Positions 16,101-24,188 of a stretch of DNA of 64,000 bases are shown here, piece after piece (the stretch's first letter is position 1; the number at the start of each line of letters is the position of its first letter). Where the stretch lies: assembly GCF_024172095.1 (NCBI RefSeq), contig NZ_JAMZDX010000001.1:1377001-1441000 (forward strand), written 5' to 3'. The position numbers were made by a program, and so were the translations under genes. This DNA comes from Kitasatospora cinereorecta (GTDB taxonomy: Bacteria; Actinomycetota; Actinomycetes; Streptomycetales; Streptomycetaceae). Under the pieces are notes generated by a model, which saw nothing but the letters and a program-made list of their open reading frames with translations, ran no database searches and was not told where the DNA came from.

Positions 16101-17876
16101 TCATCGGCGTGCGTGGTCGCGGAAGCCCCGGCCACTCTTGCGGCCCAGGCAGCCGGCCGCCACCAGGTGCTCCAGCAGCGGCGCCGCCGCCAGACCCGGC
16201 TCGCGGAACTCCTGGTGGAGCACCTGCTCGATGGTCAGCGAGACGTCCAGGCCGACCACGTCCAGCAGCTCGAACGGACCCATCGGGTAGCCGCAGCCCA
16301 GCTTCATCGCGGTGTCGATGTCGTCCACCGTCGCGTAGTGCTCCTGCAGCATCCGCACCGCGTCGTTCAGGTACGGGAACAGCAGCGCGTTGACGATGAA
16401 GCCGGCTCGGTCGCCGCACTCCACCGGGTGCTTCTTCACCTTCGCGCACAGCTCCAGCACGGTCGAGGTGACGTCCTCGGCGGTCAGCACGGTGGAGACC
16501 ACCTCGACCAGCTTCATGGCCGGCGCCGGGTTGAAGAAGTGCATGCCGATCACGTCCTGCGGCCGCGAGGTCGCGGTCGCGCAGCTGATCACCGGCAGCG
16601 AGGAGGTGGTGGTGGCCAGCACCGCACCCGGCTTGACGATCTTGTCCAGGGCGGCGAACAGGTCCCGCTTGACCCCCAGGTCCTCGGCCACCGCCTCGAC
16701 CACCAGGTCCACCTCGGCCAGGTCGGCGTACGTGCCGGTCGCGGTGACCAGCGCCAGCGCCGCGTCCCGGGCCTCCTCGGTCAGCCGGCCCTTGGCCACC
16801 GAGCGCTCCAGCGACTTCGCCAGCTGCGCCTTGGCCTTCTCCGCCTTCTCCTGGCTGCGGGCGGCCAGGAACACCTGGTACCCCGCCTTGGCGAACACCT
16901 CGACGATGCCGGTCGCCATCGTGCCGCTGCCGCACACGCCGACGCTGTGCACCTCGCGGCCGGCCACCCGTCCGCTGCCGCCGGCGGAGGCCTCGGCCAC
17001 CACCTTGGACGAGCCCGGGGCCTCGTACGTGTAGAAGCCGCGGCCCGACTTGCGGCCCAGCAGGCCCGCCGCCACCAGCTGGCCGAGGATCGGCGCCGGG
17101 GCGTGCAGCCGGTCCCGCGACTGCTCGTACATCGCCTCCAGGACGGTCCGGGCGGTGTCGACGCCGATCAGGTCCAGCAGTGCGAGCGGGCCCATCGGCA
17201 GGCCGCAGCCCAGCCGCATCGCCGCGTCGATGTCCTCCCGGCTGGCGTACTTCGACTCGAACATCGCCGCGGCCTGGTTCAGGTACGCGAACAGCAGGCC
17301 GTTGACGATGAAGCCCGGCCGGTCACCGGCCGCCACCGGCTCCTTGCCGAGGCTGCGGGCGAACTCCGCGACGTCCGCGGCCGCCTGCGGGGCCGTCAGC
17401 ACCGTGCGGACCACCTCGACCAGCTTCATGCTGTGCACCGGGTTGAAGAAGTGCACGCCCAGCACCCGCTCCGGGCGGGCCGTCGCGGCGGCGATCCGGG
17501 TCACGCTGAGCGCGGTGGTACCGGTCGCCAGCACCGTCTCCGGCGGGCAGATCCGGTCCAGCTCGGCGAAGATCTCCCGCTTCAGCTCCAGCTGCTCCGG
17601 GACCTCCTCGATCACCAGGTCCGCCTCGGCGGCCCGGCCGAGGTCGTGGCCGACCGAGATCAGCGCCAGCAGGGCGGTCCGCATCTCGGCCGTCAGCCGC
17701 TCGCGCTCCACCGCCCGCGCGGTCGCCTCCTCGATCCGGGCCAGCGCCCGGGCCGCCTGGTCCGGCCCGGCCTCGATGCCGATCACCCGCCGGCCGCTCC
17801 TGGCCACCGCGACGGCGATACCCGCACCCATGGTGCCGAGGCCGACGACAGCGACAGTGGGGAAGGGACGCTCCAT
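16101..17876 (-). CDS. Tandem 3-hydroxyacyl-CoA (3-hydroxybutyryl-CoA) dehydrogenase
   Basis: A 591-residue fusion of two complete NAD-binding dehydrogenase units. Unit 1 (about 1-290) begins VAVVGLGTMGAGIAVA and has GVHFFNPVHSMKLVEVV; unit 2 (about 305-591) begins HSVGVCGSGTMATGIVE and has GMHFFNPAPAMKLVEVV. Both end with the GRKSGRGF pattern of the C-terminal domain. The ATG at 17876 has AAGGAG 8 bases upstream; an ATG at 17897 would add seven residues. The likely role is acetoacetyl-CoA/3-hydroxybutyryl-CoA interconversion feeding crotonyl-CoA to Ccr, or beta-oxidation. It lies upstream of tetR and ccr on the same strand. Confidence 0.9.
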   Translation of the reverse strand: MERPFPTVAVVGLGTMGAGIAVAVARSGRRVIGIEAGPDQAARALARIEEATARAVERERLTAEMRTALLALISVGHDLGRAAEADLVIEEVPEQLELKREIFAELDRICPPETVLATGTTALSVTRIAAATARPERVLGVHFFNPVHSMKLVEVVRTVLTAPQAAADVAEFARSLGKEPVAAGDRPGFIVNGLLFAYLNQAAAMFESKYASREDIDAAMRLGCGLPMGPLALLDLIGVDTARTVLEAMYEQSRDRLHAPAPILGQLVAAGLLGRKSGRGFYTYEAPGSSKVVAEASAGGSGRVAGREVHSVGVCGSGTMATGIVEVFAKAGYQVFLAARSQEKAEKAKAQLAKSLERSVAKGRLTEEARDAALALVTATGTYADLAEVDLVVEAVAEDLGVKRDLFAALDKIVKPGAVLATTTSSLPVISCATATSRPQDVIGMHFFNPAPAMKLVEVVSTVLTAEDVTSTVLELCAKVKKHPVECGDRAGFIVNALLFPYLNDAVRMLQEHYATVDDIDTAMKLGCGYPMGPFELLDVVGLDVSLTIEQVLHQEFREPGLAAAPLLEHLVAAGCLGRKSGRGFRDHARR

Positions 17877-18347
17877 GGTCCAGACTCCTTGTGTCATGGG
17901 CCCGCGCCGCGCTCCCGCACGGCCGGGCGCGCGCTCGACGGACGGCGAGCGGGCTGGATCCGGGTGTGCGGGAGGAGGGTCCGACGGCGCGGGACGGAAG
18001 GGAAGACGGTGCGCGGCACACCGGGCGGCGACCGGTCCGCTCCGGTCCTGCCGCGGGTGTGCCGTGGTGCGTTGACGCGCTGAAGAAGACGTGAAGCGAC
18101 GCTGACGCTGACGTACGGCGCTGAAGTGAAGAAGCACCGGGGCGGCCGACGGTTGACACGGCCACGCGCCCGCCGGTGCGGCTCCCGAGGCCCGGCGGTG
18201 GTGCGTGCGGTCACTGTAGCGGAGTTACCCGCCAGTAGGAAGGGTGCAATCTGTCAGGTCCGCCCGCTCGGGTTTCCGCTGTGGAAAGTGGAAAGCCGAC
18301 AGCCCCCGGCCGGGTGGGCCGGGGGCTGTCGGGTGGTGCGGGTGTCG
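17877..18347. other. 471-base gap before the tandem dehydrogenase gene
   Basis: No gene is supported. At its far end are the MFS terminator (18296-18332) and, on the minus strand, a TACAGT hexamer (18218-18213) 7 bases after the imperfect palindrome TACTGGCGGGTA (18237-18226). These could be the -10 and operator of the dehydrogenase gene, but no good -35 is visible. The 340 bases nearest the gene would then be a long leader and hold no other signal I can name. Confidence 0.4.
18296..18332 (-). terminator. Terminator after the MFS gene
   Basis: CCGACAGCCCCCGGCC (18296-18311) pairs perfectly with GGCCGGGGGCTGTCGG (18317-18332) around a 5-base loop, 16 bases beyond the MFS stop codon. Confidence 0.9.
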
Positions 18348-19847
18348 TCAGTGGGCCATGACGGGGACGGCGTCCTCGATGTTGCCCTCGGCGACGGTGT
18401 GGGGCTGCGGGCGGCCGGCGTTGATCAGGGTGAAGGCGACCAGGCCGGCCGTGATCAGGATCCCGAAGGACCACCAGATGGCGGTGGTGTAGCTGTGCAC
18501 CATGGCCTGCGCCTGGACCAGCTTCTCGGGGCCGGTGTGGTGCGAGGTCAGGTACGCGGTGAACGCGCTGGTGGCGATGGTGTTGAGGAGGGCGGTGCCG
18601 ATCGCGCCGCCGACCTGCTGGGAGGTGTTGACCATCGCGGAGGCGACACCGGCGTCCCGCGGTTCGACGCCGTAGGTGGCCAGGCTCATCGCGGGCATGA
18701 ACGCGGTACCCATGCCGAGGCCCATCAGGACCAGGCCCGGCAGGATCGCCCAGTACGAGGTGTTCAGGTCGATCTGGGTGAGGATGAGCATGCCGAGCGA
18801 GGCGACCAGGAAGCCGGGCGCCATCAGGTAGCGCGCGGGCATCCGGGTCATCAGGCGGGCGCCGATCTGGGTGGAGCCGGTGATCATGCCGGCGACCATC
18901 GGCAGGAAGGCCAGGCCGGTCTTGACCGGCGAGTACCCCAGGACCACCTGCATGTAGTAGGTGAGGAAGAGGAACAGGCCGAACATGCCGATCACGGCGA
19001 GGCCGAGCGAGGCGTAGACACCGCCGCGGTTGCGGTTCAGGACGACGCGCAGGGGCAGAAGCGGGGCCTTGACCCGGCTCTCGACGAAGACGAAGGAGGC
19101 GAGCAGCACGGCGGCGGCGACGAACAGGCCGATGGTGACGCCGGAGGACCAGCCGTCCGACTCGGCGCGGGTGAAGCCGTACACCAGAGAGACCAGGCCG
19201 GTGGTGACCAGCAGGACGCCCGGGACGTCGAGGCGGCTGCGGTTGCGGCCCTCGGCGGGCTCGCGGATGACCAGGATCGCGCCCAGGATGGCGACCACGG
19301 CGAACGGGATGTTGACGTAGAAGGTCCAGCGCCAGTTCATGTACTCGGTGAGCAGACCGCCCAGGATCAGGCCGATCGCGCCACCGCCACCGGCAATCGC
19401 GCCGTAGATGCCGAAGGCCTTGGCACGCTCCTTGCCGTCGGTGAACATCACCGCGAGCAGCGACAGGGCGGCAGGGGCGAGCAGGGCGCCGAAGACGCCC
19501 TGGAGGGCGCGGGCGCCGAGCAGCATCGCGGTGTTGGCGGCGGCGCCGCCGAGCGCGGAGGCCAGGGCGAAGCCGCCGAGGCCCACCAGGAAGGTGCGGC
19601 GGCGGCCCCACAGGTCGGCGATCCGGCCGCCGAACAGCAGGAGTCCGCCGAAGGCCAGCGCGTAGGCGGTGATCACCCACTGGCGGTTGCCGTCGGAGAT
19701 GCCGAGGTCCTGCTGGGCGGACGGGAGCGCGATGTTCACCACGGTCGCGTCGAGGACGACCATCAGCTGAGCCAGGCCGATGAAGATCAGCGCCTTCCAT
19801 CGGCGCGGATCGGGCTGGAGGGCGTTCAGAGACACAGGGGTACCCAC
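18348..19847 (-). CDS. MFS drug:H+ antiporter, DHA2 (14-TMS, EmrB/QacA) family
   Basis: A 499-residue inner-membrane protein with about 14 hydrophobic segments. The DHA14 marker LDATVVNIALP appears in the first segment (residues 32-42) and the motif-A loop as GGRIADLWGRRRTFL. Drug or toxic-metabolite efflux is the family role; the substrate is unknown. The first in-frame start is GTG 19847 (MGTPVSLNAL); a second GTG 15 bases downstream (MSLNAL) is also plausible, and no strong ribosome site distinguishes them. It follows the tetR at 19890 by 42 bases, forming the standard TetR-MFS pair, and ends at a strong terminator. Confidence 0.9.
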   Translation of the reverse strand: MGTPVSLNALQPDPRRWKALIFIGLAQLMVVLDATVVNIALPSAQQDLGISDGNRQWVITAYALAFGGLLLFGGRIADLWGRRRTFLVGLGGFALASALGGAAANTAMLLGARALQGVFGALLAPAALSLLAVMFTDGKERAKAFGIYGAIAGGGGAIGLILGGLLTEYMNWRWTFYVNIPFAVVAILGAILVIREPAEGRNRSRLDVPGVLLVTTGLVSLVYGFTRAESDGWSSGVTIGLFVAAAVLLASFVFVESRVKAPLLPLRVVLNRNRGGVYASLGLAVIGMFGLFLFLTYYMQVVLGYSPVKTGLAFLPMVAGMITGSTQIGARLMTRMPARYLMAPGFLVASLGMLILTQIDLNTSYWAILPGLVLMGLGMGTAFMPAMSLATYGVEPRDAGVASAMVNTSQQVGGAIGTALLNTIATSAFTAYLTSHHTGPEKLVQAQAMVHSYTTAIWWSFGILITAGLVAFTLINAGRPQPHTVAEGNIEDAVPVMAH

Positions 19848-19889
19848 TTGTGTGTGCGAGAGCGTACGAAGATCAGGGGTGGAGCGGGG

Positions 19890-20543
19890 TCAGACGCGCT
19901 TCTTGAGGTCGTCCAGGGTGGCGGGGCGGCCGGGCAGTTCGGATCGGGCAGGGTTGCGCAGGCCGTCCAGGAACAGCTGGAGGTGACGGTGCACGAACTG
20001 GTCGAGGTCCGGGCAGGCGGTGCCGGGAAGCGGTCGGGTGAGCTGGGTGATCGCGATGATGACGTCGCCGGTGCCGACGTCGGCGCGGAGCAGGCCGTCG
20101 GCGTGGGCGCGGGCGATCAGGTCGTTGGTGACCTGTTCCAGGCGCACCCGGGAGGCCTCCAGTTCGGGGTCGTCGGGGTCGAAGTGGTCGGAGAGCAGCG
20201 GGCAGAGCGCGCCGATCCGCTCGTCGGCCGACGCGTGGACGAAGCGGACCAGCGCGGCGAAGGAGTCGGGCTCCTCGGCCGTGGCGGCCTCGGCGTGTTC
20301 GATCACGCGGGCGATCACGGAGAGGGCGACCTGGTGGATCAGCGTCCTGCGGTCGGCGAAGTTCCGGTACAGCGTCGCATTGCCGACCCCGGCCCGGCGA
20401 GCGATTTCGTCGAGCGGAGCGAGCGCGCCGTGCTCGACGAACGCCTCCCGGGCGGCGGTGATGATCCGCGCGCGGTTGCGGGTGGCGTCCGCCCGCTGCT
20501 TGGGCGCCGGACCGGCGCCAAGTGCGGTGGTCACGGTGCTCAC
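19890..20543 (-). CDS. TetR-family repressor of the adjacent MFS pump
   Basis: A 217-residue TetR protein with the DNA-binding domain at about 22-68 (RARIITAAREAFVEHGALAP... then GVGNATLYRNFADRRTL) and an all-helical ligand domain. GTG 20543 is the longest start; GTG 20534 has better spacing to GAGGGAG (8 bases) and may be the true one, giving MTTALGAGPAP. The gene shares its strand with the MFS gene 42 bases downstream. Its own promoter (-10 TATGCT at 20557-20552) is overlapped by one of two matching palindromes, so it probably represses itself and the pump. Confidence 0.88.
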   Translation of the reverse strand: MSTVTTALGAGPAPKQRADATRNRARIITAAREAFVEHGALAPLDEIARRAGVGNATLYRNFADRRTLIHQVALSVIARVIEHAEAATAEEPDSFAALVRFVHASADERIGALCPLLSDHFDPDDPELEASRVRLEQVTNDLIARAHADGLLRADVGTGDVIIAITQLTRPLPGTACPDLDQFVHRHLQLFLDGLRNPARSELPGRPATLDDLKKRV

Positions 20544-20551
20544 TCCCTCTC

Positions 20552-20613
20552 AGCATACCGGGGACTTGTTCCCCACTTCGACCGACGCAGGGGTAAACGG
20601 GGAATCTGTCCCC
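20552..20613 (-). promoter_or_regulatory. tetR-MFS promoter with two TetR-type operators
   Basis: GGGGACTTGTTCCCC (20560-20574) and GGGGAATCTGTCCCC (20599-20613) are 15-bp palindromes with shared arms and centres 39 bases apart. On the minus strand TATGCT (20557-20552) is a good -10; the first palindrome lies directly upstream of it, where the spacer of the promoter would be. Confidence 0.7.
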
Positions 20614-20747
20614 GGAAATTTCCTGCGCGAATGTGACCTGCGTCACATCGTCGAATGCGGTGGACCCGATCGGAGCGGGCACCGATGATCGGGTCCGCGG
20701 GGGCCGCCGGCTCCTAGCGTGGTGCTCACCAAGGAAGGGGACCGGAC

Positions 20748-21620
20748 GTGCTCGACCGGCTGAACGAGGTCATGGACCACATCGAGGGCCGGCTGGCGGG
20801 AACGGTCGATCCGGCGGAGCTGGCGCGGACCGCGCTGACCTCCGAGTACCACCTGCGGCGGATGTTCTCGGCGCTCGCCGGGATGCCGCTGTCGGAGTAC
20901 GTGCGCCGCCGGCGGATGACCGTGGCGGGGGCCGAGGTGCTCGCAGGCGAGCGTACCCTGCTCGACATCGCGGTGCGGTACGGCTACGGATCGGCCGAGG
21001 CGTTCGGGCGGGCGTTCCGCTCGGTGCACGGGATCGGCGCCGGCGAAGCCCGCCGGACCTCGGCCGCGCTCACCGCGCAGCCCCGGCTCTCCTTCCGTCT
21101 CACCGTCGAAGGGAGCACCACCATGCGGTACCGCATCGTCGAGAAGCCCGCATTCACCGTCGCCGGCCGCAGGGGCCGGGTGCCGATGATCCACGAAGGG
21201 GTCAACCCGCACATCGCCGACCTGATCCGGAGCATCCCGCCGGAGACCGTCGGACGGATCGCGGCCCTCTCCGACCAGCAGCCGCAGGGCATCGTGCAGG
21301 CCGTCGTCCACCTCACCGACAGCCGCGAGGAGGGGGTCGAACTCGACTACTACCACGCGGTGTTGACCGGTGGGCCGGTGCCGGAGGACCTGGACGCGCT
21401 GCCCGTCCCGGCCGGCAGCTGGGCGGTGTTCGAGAACAGCGGCCCGTTCCCGCAGGCGCTGCAGCACCTGTGGCGGGACGTGTTCACCCAGTGGTTCCCG
21501 TCCAACCCGTACGAGAGCCGCCCCGGGCCGGAGATCCTGCGGGTCGCCGCCTCGGCGGACGGGACGGGGGCCGACGCGGAGCTGTGGATCCCGGTGCAGC
21601 GGACGGACCGGGGTATCTGA
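20748..21620 (+). CDS. AraC-family regulator with GyrI-like effector-binding domain
   Basis: A 290-residue protein. Two HTH motifs of AraC type occupy about residues 1-105 (LARTALTSEYHLRRMFSALAG and LLDIAVRYGYGSAEAFGRAF). A GyrI-like/SOUL-type effector-binding domain follows at about 125-288 (YRIVEKPAFTVAGRRGR... YYHAVLTGG... ELWIPVQ). This order, N-terminal AraC and C-terminal GyrI-like, is that of Rob-like and BltR-type multidrug sensors. GTG 20748 has AGGAAGGGG about 7 bases upstream. It is divergent from tetR-MFS, with the operators of that pair lying in the shared intergenic region. Confidence 0.88.
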   Translation: MLDRLNEVMDHIEGRLAGTVDPAELARTALTSEYHLRRMFSALAGMPLSEYVRRRRMTVAGAEVLAGERTLLDIAVRYGYGSAEAFGRAFRSVHGIGAGEARRTSAALTAQPRLSFRLTVEGSTTMRYRIVEKPAFTVAGRRGRVPMIHEGVNPHIADLIRSIPPETVGRIAALSDQQPQGIVQAVVHLTDSREEGVELDYYHAVLTGGPVPEDLDALPVPAGSWAVFENSGPFPQALQHLWRDVFTQWFPSNPYESRPGPEILRVAASADGTGADAELWIPVQRTDRGI

Positions 21621-21655
21621 AATCCGGCCCCGGCCGGACCGGGGTCGGCGAGGAT

Positions 21656-21684
21656 GGGCTCCCCGGTGCACCACCGGGGAGCCC
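21656..21684 (+). terminator. Hairpin between the AraC-type and oxidoreductase genes
   Basis: GGGCTCCCCGGTG (21656-21668) pairs with CACCGGGGAGCCC (about 21672-21684) around a short loop, 36 bases past the regulator's stop. It probably ends that transcript. Confidence 0.75.
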
Positions 21685-21723
21685 GCCCCGGCTGTACTCC
21701 GTCCGACCTCGAAGGAGCCAGCG

Positions 21724-22707
21724 ATGAGCACCACCATGACCGCCGCCGTCCTCGACGCCCCCGGCCCGGCCGACAGCCTGCGGCTGCGCCGGCTGCCGGT
21801 GCCCGAGCCGGCGCCCGGCTGGGTGCGGATCAAGGTCGAGGCGTTCGGCCTGAACCGCTCCGAGCTGCACACCCGGCTCGGCCTCGCCCAGGGCGTGACC
21901 TTCCCCCGGGTGCTCGGCATCGAGGCCACCGGCACCGTGGACGCCGACCCGGACGGCGTCCTGCCGGCCGGGCAGCAGGTGGTGGCGATGATGGGCGGCA
22001 TGGGCCGCACCTTCGACGGCGGCTACGCCGAGTACACCGTGGTGCCGCGCACCCAGGTGATCCCGTTCCGCTCCGAGCTGCCCTGGGAGACCCTCGGCGC
22101 CGTCCCGGAGACCCTGCAGACCGCGTACGGCTCGCTCACCACCGGCCTCGACCTGCGGCCCGGCCAGTCGCTGCTGATCCGCGGCGGCACCTCGGCGCTC
22201 GGGCTGGCCGCCACCACCCTGGCCAAGGACCTCGGTGCCACCGTCCTCGCCACCACCCGCGACCCCGAGCGGCTGAAGGCGCTGGCCGAGCACGGTGTCG
22301 ACCACCCGCTGCTCGACGACGGCGGGGTCGCCGCCCGGGTCCGGGAGATCCTGCCCGAGGGCGTGGACGCCGGCCTCGAACTGGTCGGCACCCCCACCCT
22401 CCCGGACACCCTCGCCGCCACCCGGGTCCACGGCACGGTCTGCTTCACCGGGATGCTCTCCAACCGGTGGACGGTGCCGGACTTCTACCCGATCGGCTAC
22501 CTCCCCCGCGGGGTGCGGCTGGCCGCCTACTCCGGCGACGCCGCCGACCTCCCCGCCGAGGTGCTCCAGCGCCACCTGGACCGGATCGCCGCCGGCGAGA
22601 TCACCCTCGGCCCGGTCCACGCCTACCCGCTGGCCGACATCCAGCAGGCCCACCGCGACCTCGAGGACGGCCGGCACGTCGGCAAGCTGGTCGGCCGCAC
22701 CGGCTGA
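21724..22707 (+). CDS. Quinone-oxidoreductase-like MDR enzyme (zinc-independent)
   Basis: A 327-residue medium-chain dehydrogenase/reductase. The Rossmann segment LIRGGTSALGLAATTLAKDLG lies near residues 148-168, and the catalytic-domain signature is GLNRSELHTRLG. The cysteines of zinc-binding alcohol dehydrogenases are absent, so an NADPH:quinone or enone reductase type is likely. AAGGAG lies 6 bases before ATG 21724. It stands between the AraC-type regulator (same strand, separated by a hairpin) and the glutamine-synthetase-like gene. The substrate cannot be assigned. Confidence 0.85.
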   Translation: MSTTMTAAVLDAPGPADSLRLRRLPVPEPAPGWVRIKVEAFGLNRSELHTRLGLAQGVTFPRVLGIEATGTVDADPDGVLPAGQQVVAMMGGMGRTFDGGYAEYTVVPRTQVIPFRSELPWETLGAVPETLQTAYGSLTTGLDLRPGQSLLIRGGTSALGLAATTLAKDLGATVLATTRDPERLKALAEHGVDHPLLDDGGVAARVREILPEGVDAGLELVGTPTLPDTLAATRVHGTVCFTGMLSNRWTVPDFYPIGYLPRGVRLAAYSGDAADLPAEVLQRHLDRIAAGEITLGPVHAYPLADIQQAHRDLEDGRHVGKLVGRTG

Positions 22708-22859
22708 GCCCGGCCCGGAGACCCCGCGCGCCGGCACCCCGTCCGCCCGGGCCCTGTCGGCGGGGACCCCTTCCACGGGGACCCCGCCCGCCGCTCGGAC
22801 GAGTGAACTGCCCGGCCCGGCGGGGTGATCCGGGCCGCGCCGCCGGGCAGCATGGAGAC

Positions 22860-24176
22860 ATGACCACCGCAGACAGCCGTGCCGAGCGAGCCGCCCGAGC
22901 CCGGGTGGCCGCCACCCGGATCGAGGCCGAGGGCGTGGACGGGGTGGTGCTCGGCTGGGTCGACAACGCCGGCGTCGGACGGGTGAAAGCCGTCCCCGTC
23001 CGGCAGTTGGAGCACGCCGCCGCGTGGGGCGTCGGCGCCTCCCCCTGCTTCGACCACTTCCTGGTGGACGACGGGATGGCCCCCGGCGGCGGACCGCTCG
23101 GCGATCTGCGCCTGGTGCCGGACCTCGCCGCGCTCACCCGGCTCGCCGCCCAGCCCGGCTGGGCGTGGGCACCGGTCGACCGCTACGCGCAGGACGGCAC
23201 CCCGCACCCCGGCTGCCAACGCCTCTTCGCCCGACGGATGGTGGAGGCGGTCGAACAGCGCGGGCTGAGCGTGCGGGCCGGCATCGAGGTCGAGTGGGTG
23301 GTGAACGGCGGCGGCGAAGGGCCCGCGTACGGGATGCGGCGGCTGATCGGCTCCTCCGACTACCTGCGCGACGTCCTGCGCGCGCTCCACGAGCAGCACC
23401 TCGACGTGCTGCAGCTCCACCCCGAGTACACCACCGGCCAGTTCGAGGTCTCGGTGGCCGCGGCCGGACCGCTGCGCGCCGCCGACGACGCGCTGCTGGT
23501 CCGGCACACCGTCCAGGCGGTGTCCGCCCGCCACGGGCTGGACGCCTCCTTCGCCCCCGCGGTCGCCCCCGGCGGCGTCGGCAACGGCGCCCACCTGCAC
23601 CTCAGCCTCTGGCGCGACGGCCACAACCTCGGCCACGGCGGACTCGGACCGCACGGCCTGACCCGGGAGGCCGAGGCCTTCCTCGCCGGGGTGCTCGCCG
23701 AACTCCCCGCCCTGCTCGCCCTCGGCGCCCCCTCGGTGGCCAGCTACCTGCGGCTGGTGCCCGGCCGCTGGAGCGGGCCGTACCGCTGCTGGGGCCTGGA
23801 GAACCGGGAGGCCGCACTGCGGCTGATCACCGGCTCGACCGGCGAGCAGGCCAACGCCGAGGTCAAGTGCTTCGACGGCGCCGCCAACCCCTACCTCGCG
23901 GTCGGCGGCGTGCTCGCCGCCGGACTGGCCGGCCTGGACGGCGCGCTGCGCCTGCCACCGGAGGTGCCCGACGACCCGACCGGCTCCACCGCGGTCGAGC
24001 GGCTGCCCGACAGCCTCGACCAGGCGGTGAAGGCGTTCCGCGGCTCCGAGGTGCTGCGCGCAGCGCTCGGCGAGGAGCTGCACGCGGCGGTGCTGGCCGT
24101 CCGCGAGGCCGAGATCGCCCTCTTCGCGGGCCGCACCGACGAGGAGATCATCGACGCGACGCGCCGGCGCTACTGA
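22860..24176 (+). CDS. Glutamine-synthetase-like ligase (GlnA-like, FluG C-domain type)
   Basis: A 438-residue type-I GS fold that would join glutamate to an amine with ATP. Visible catalytic landmarks are metal-binding GIEVEWV, TTGQFEVS, the GNGAHLHLSLW motif with the key His, and WGLENREAALR. The stretch equivalent to the E-x-R element reads AEVKCFDGAANPYLAVGG, with Lys in place of the usual Arg. It is shorter than genuine GlnA (about 470). It is followed after 12 bases by an amidohydrolase, the same two domains that are fused in fungal FluG. A gamma-glutamyl-amine ligase is more likely than a primary glutamine synthetase. Confidence 0.85.
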   Translation: MTTADSRAERAARARVAATRIEAEGVDGVVLGWVDNAGVGRVKAVPVRQLEHAAAWGVGASPCFDHFLVDDGMAPGGGPLGDLRLVPDLAALTRLAAQPGWAWAPVDRYAQDGTPHPGCQRLFARRMVEAVEQRGLSVRAGIEVEWVVNGGGEGPAYGMRRLIGSSDYLRDVLRALHEQHLDVLQLHPEYTTGQFEVSVAAAGPLRAADDALLVRHTVQAVSARHGLDASFAPAVAPGGVGNGAHLHLSLWRDGHNLGHGGLGPHGLTREAEAFLAGVLAELPALLALGAPSVASYLRLVPGRWSGPYRCWGLENREAALRLITGSTGEQANAEVKCFDGAANPYLAVGGVLAAGLAGLDGALRLPPEVPDDPTGSTAVERLPDSLDQAVKAFRGSEVLRAALGEELHAAVLAVREAEIALFAGRTDEEIIDATRRRY

Positions 24177-24188
24177 TCAGGGGGCCGG

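Noticed and set aside
15019..16935. One 638-residue protein joining the TetR and the hydroxyacyl-CoA dehydrogenase
   Set aside because: The upstream part is a wrong frame of the dehydrogenase gene; the real TetR starts near 15930 and the dehydrogenase ends at 16101.
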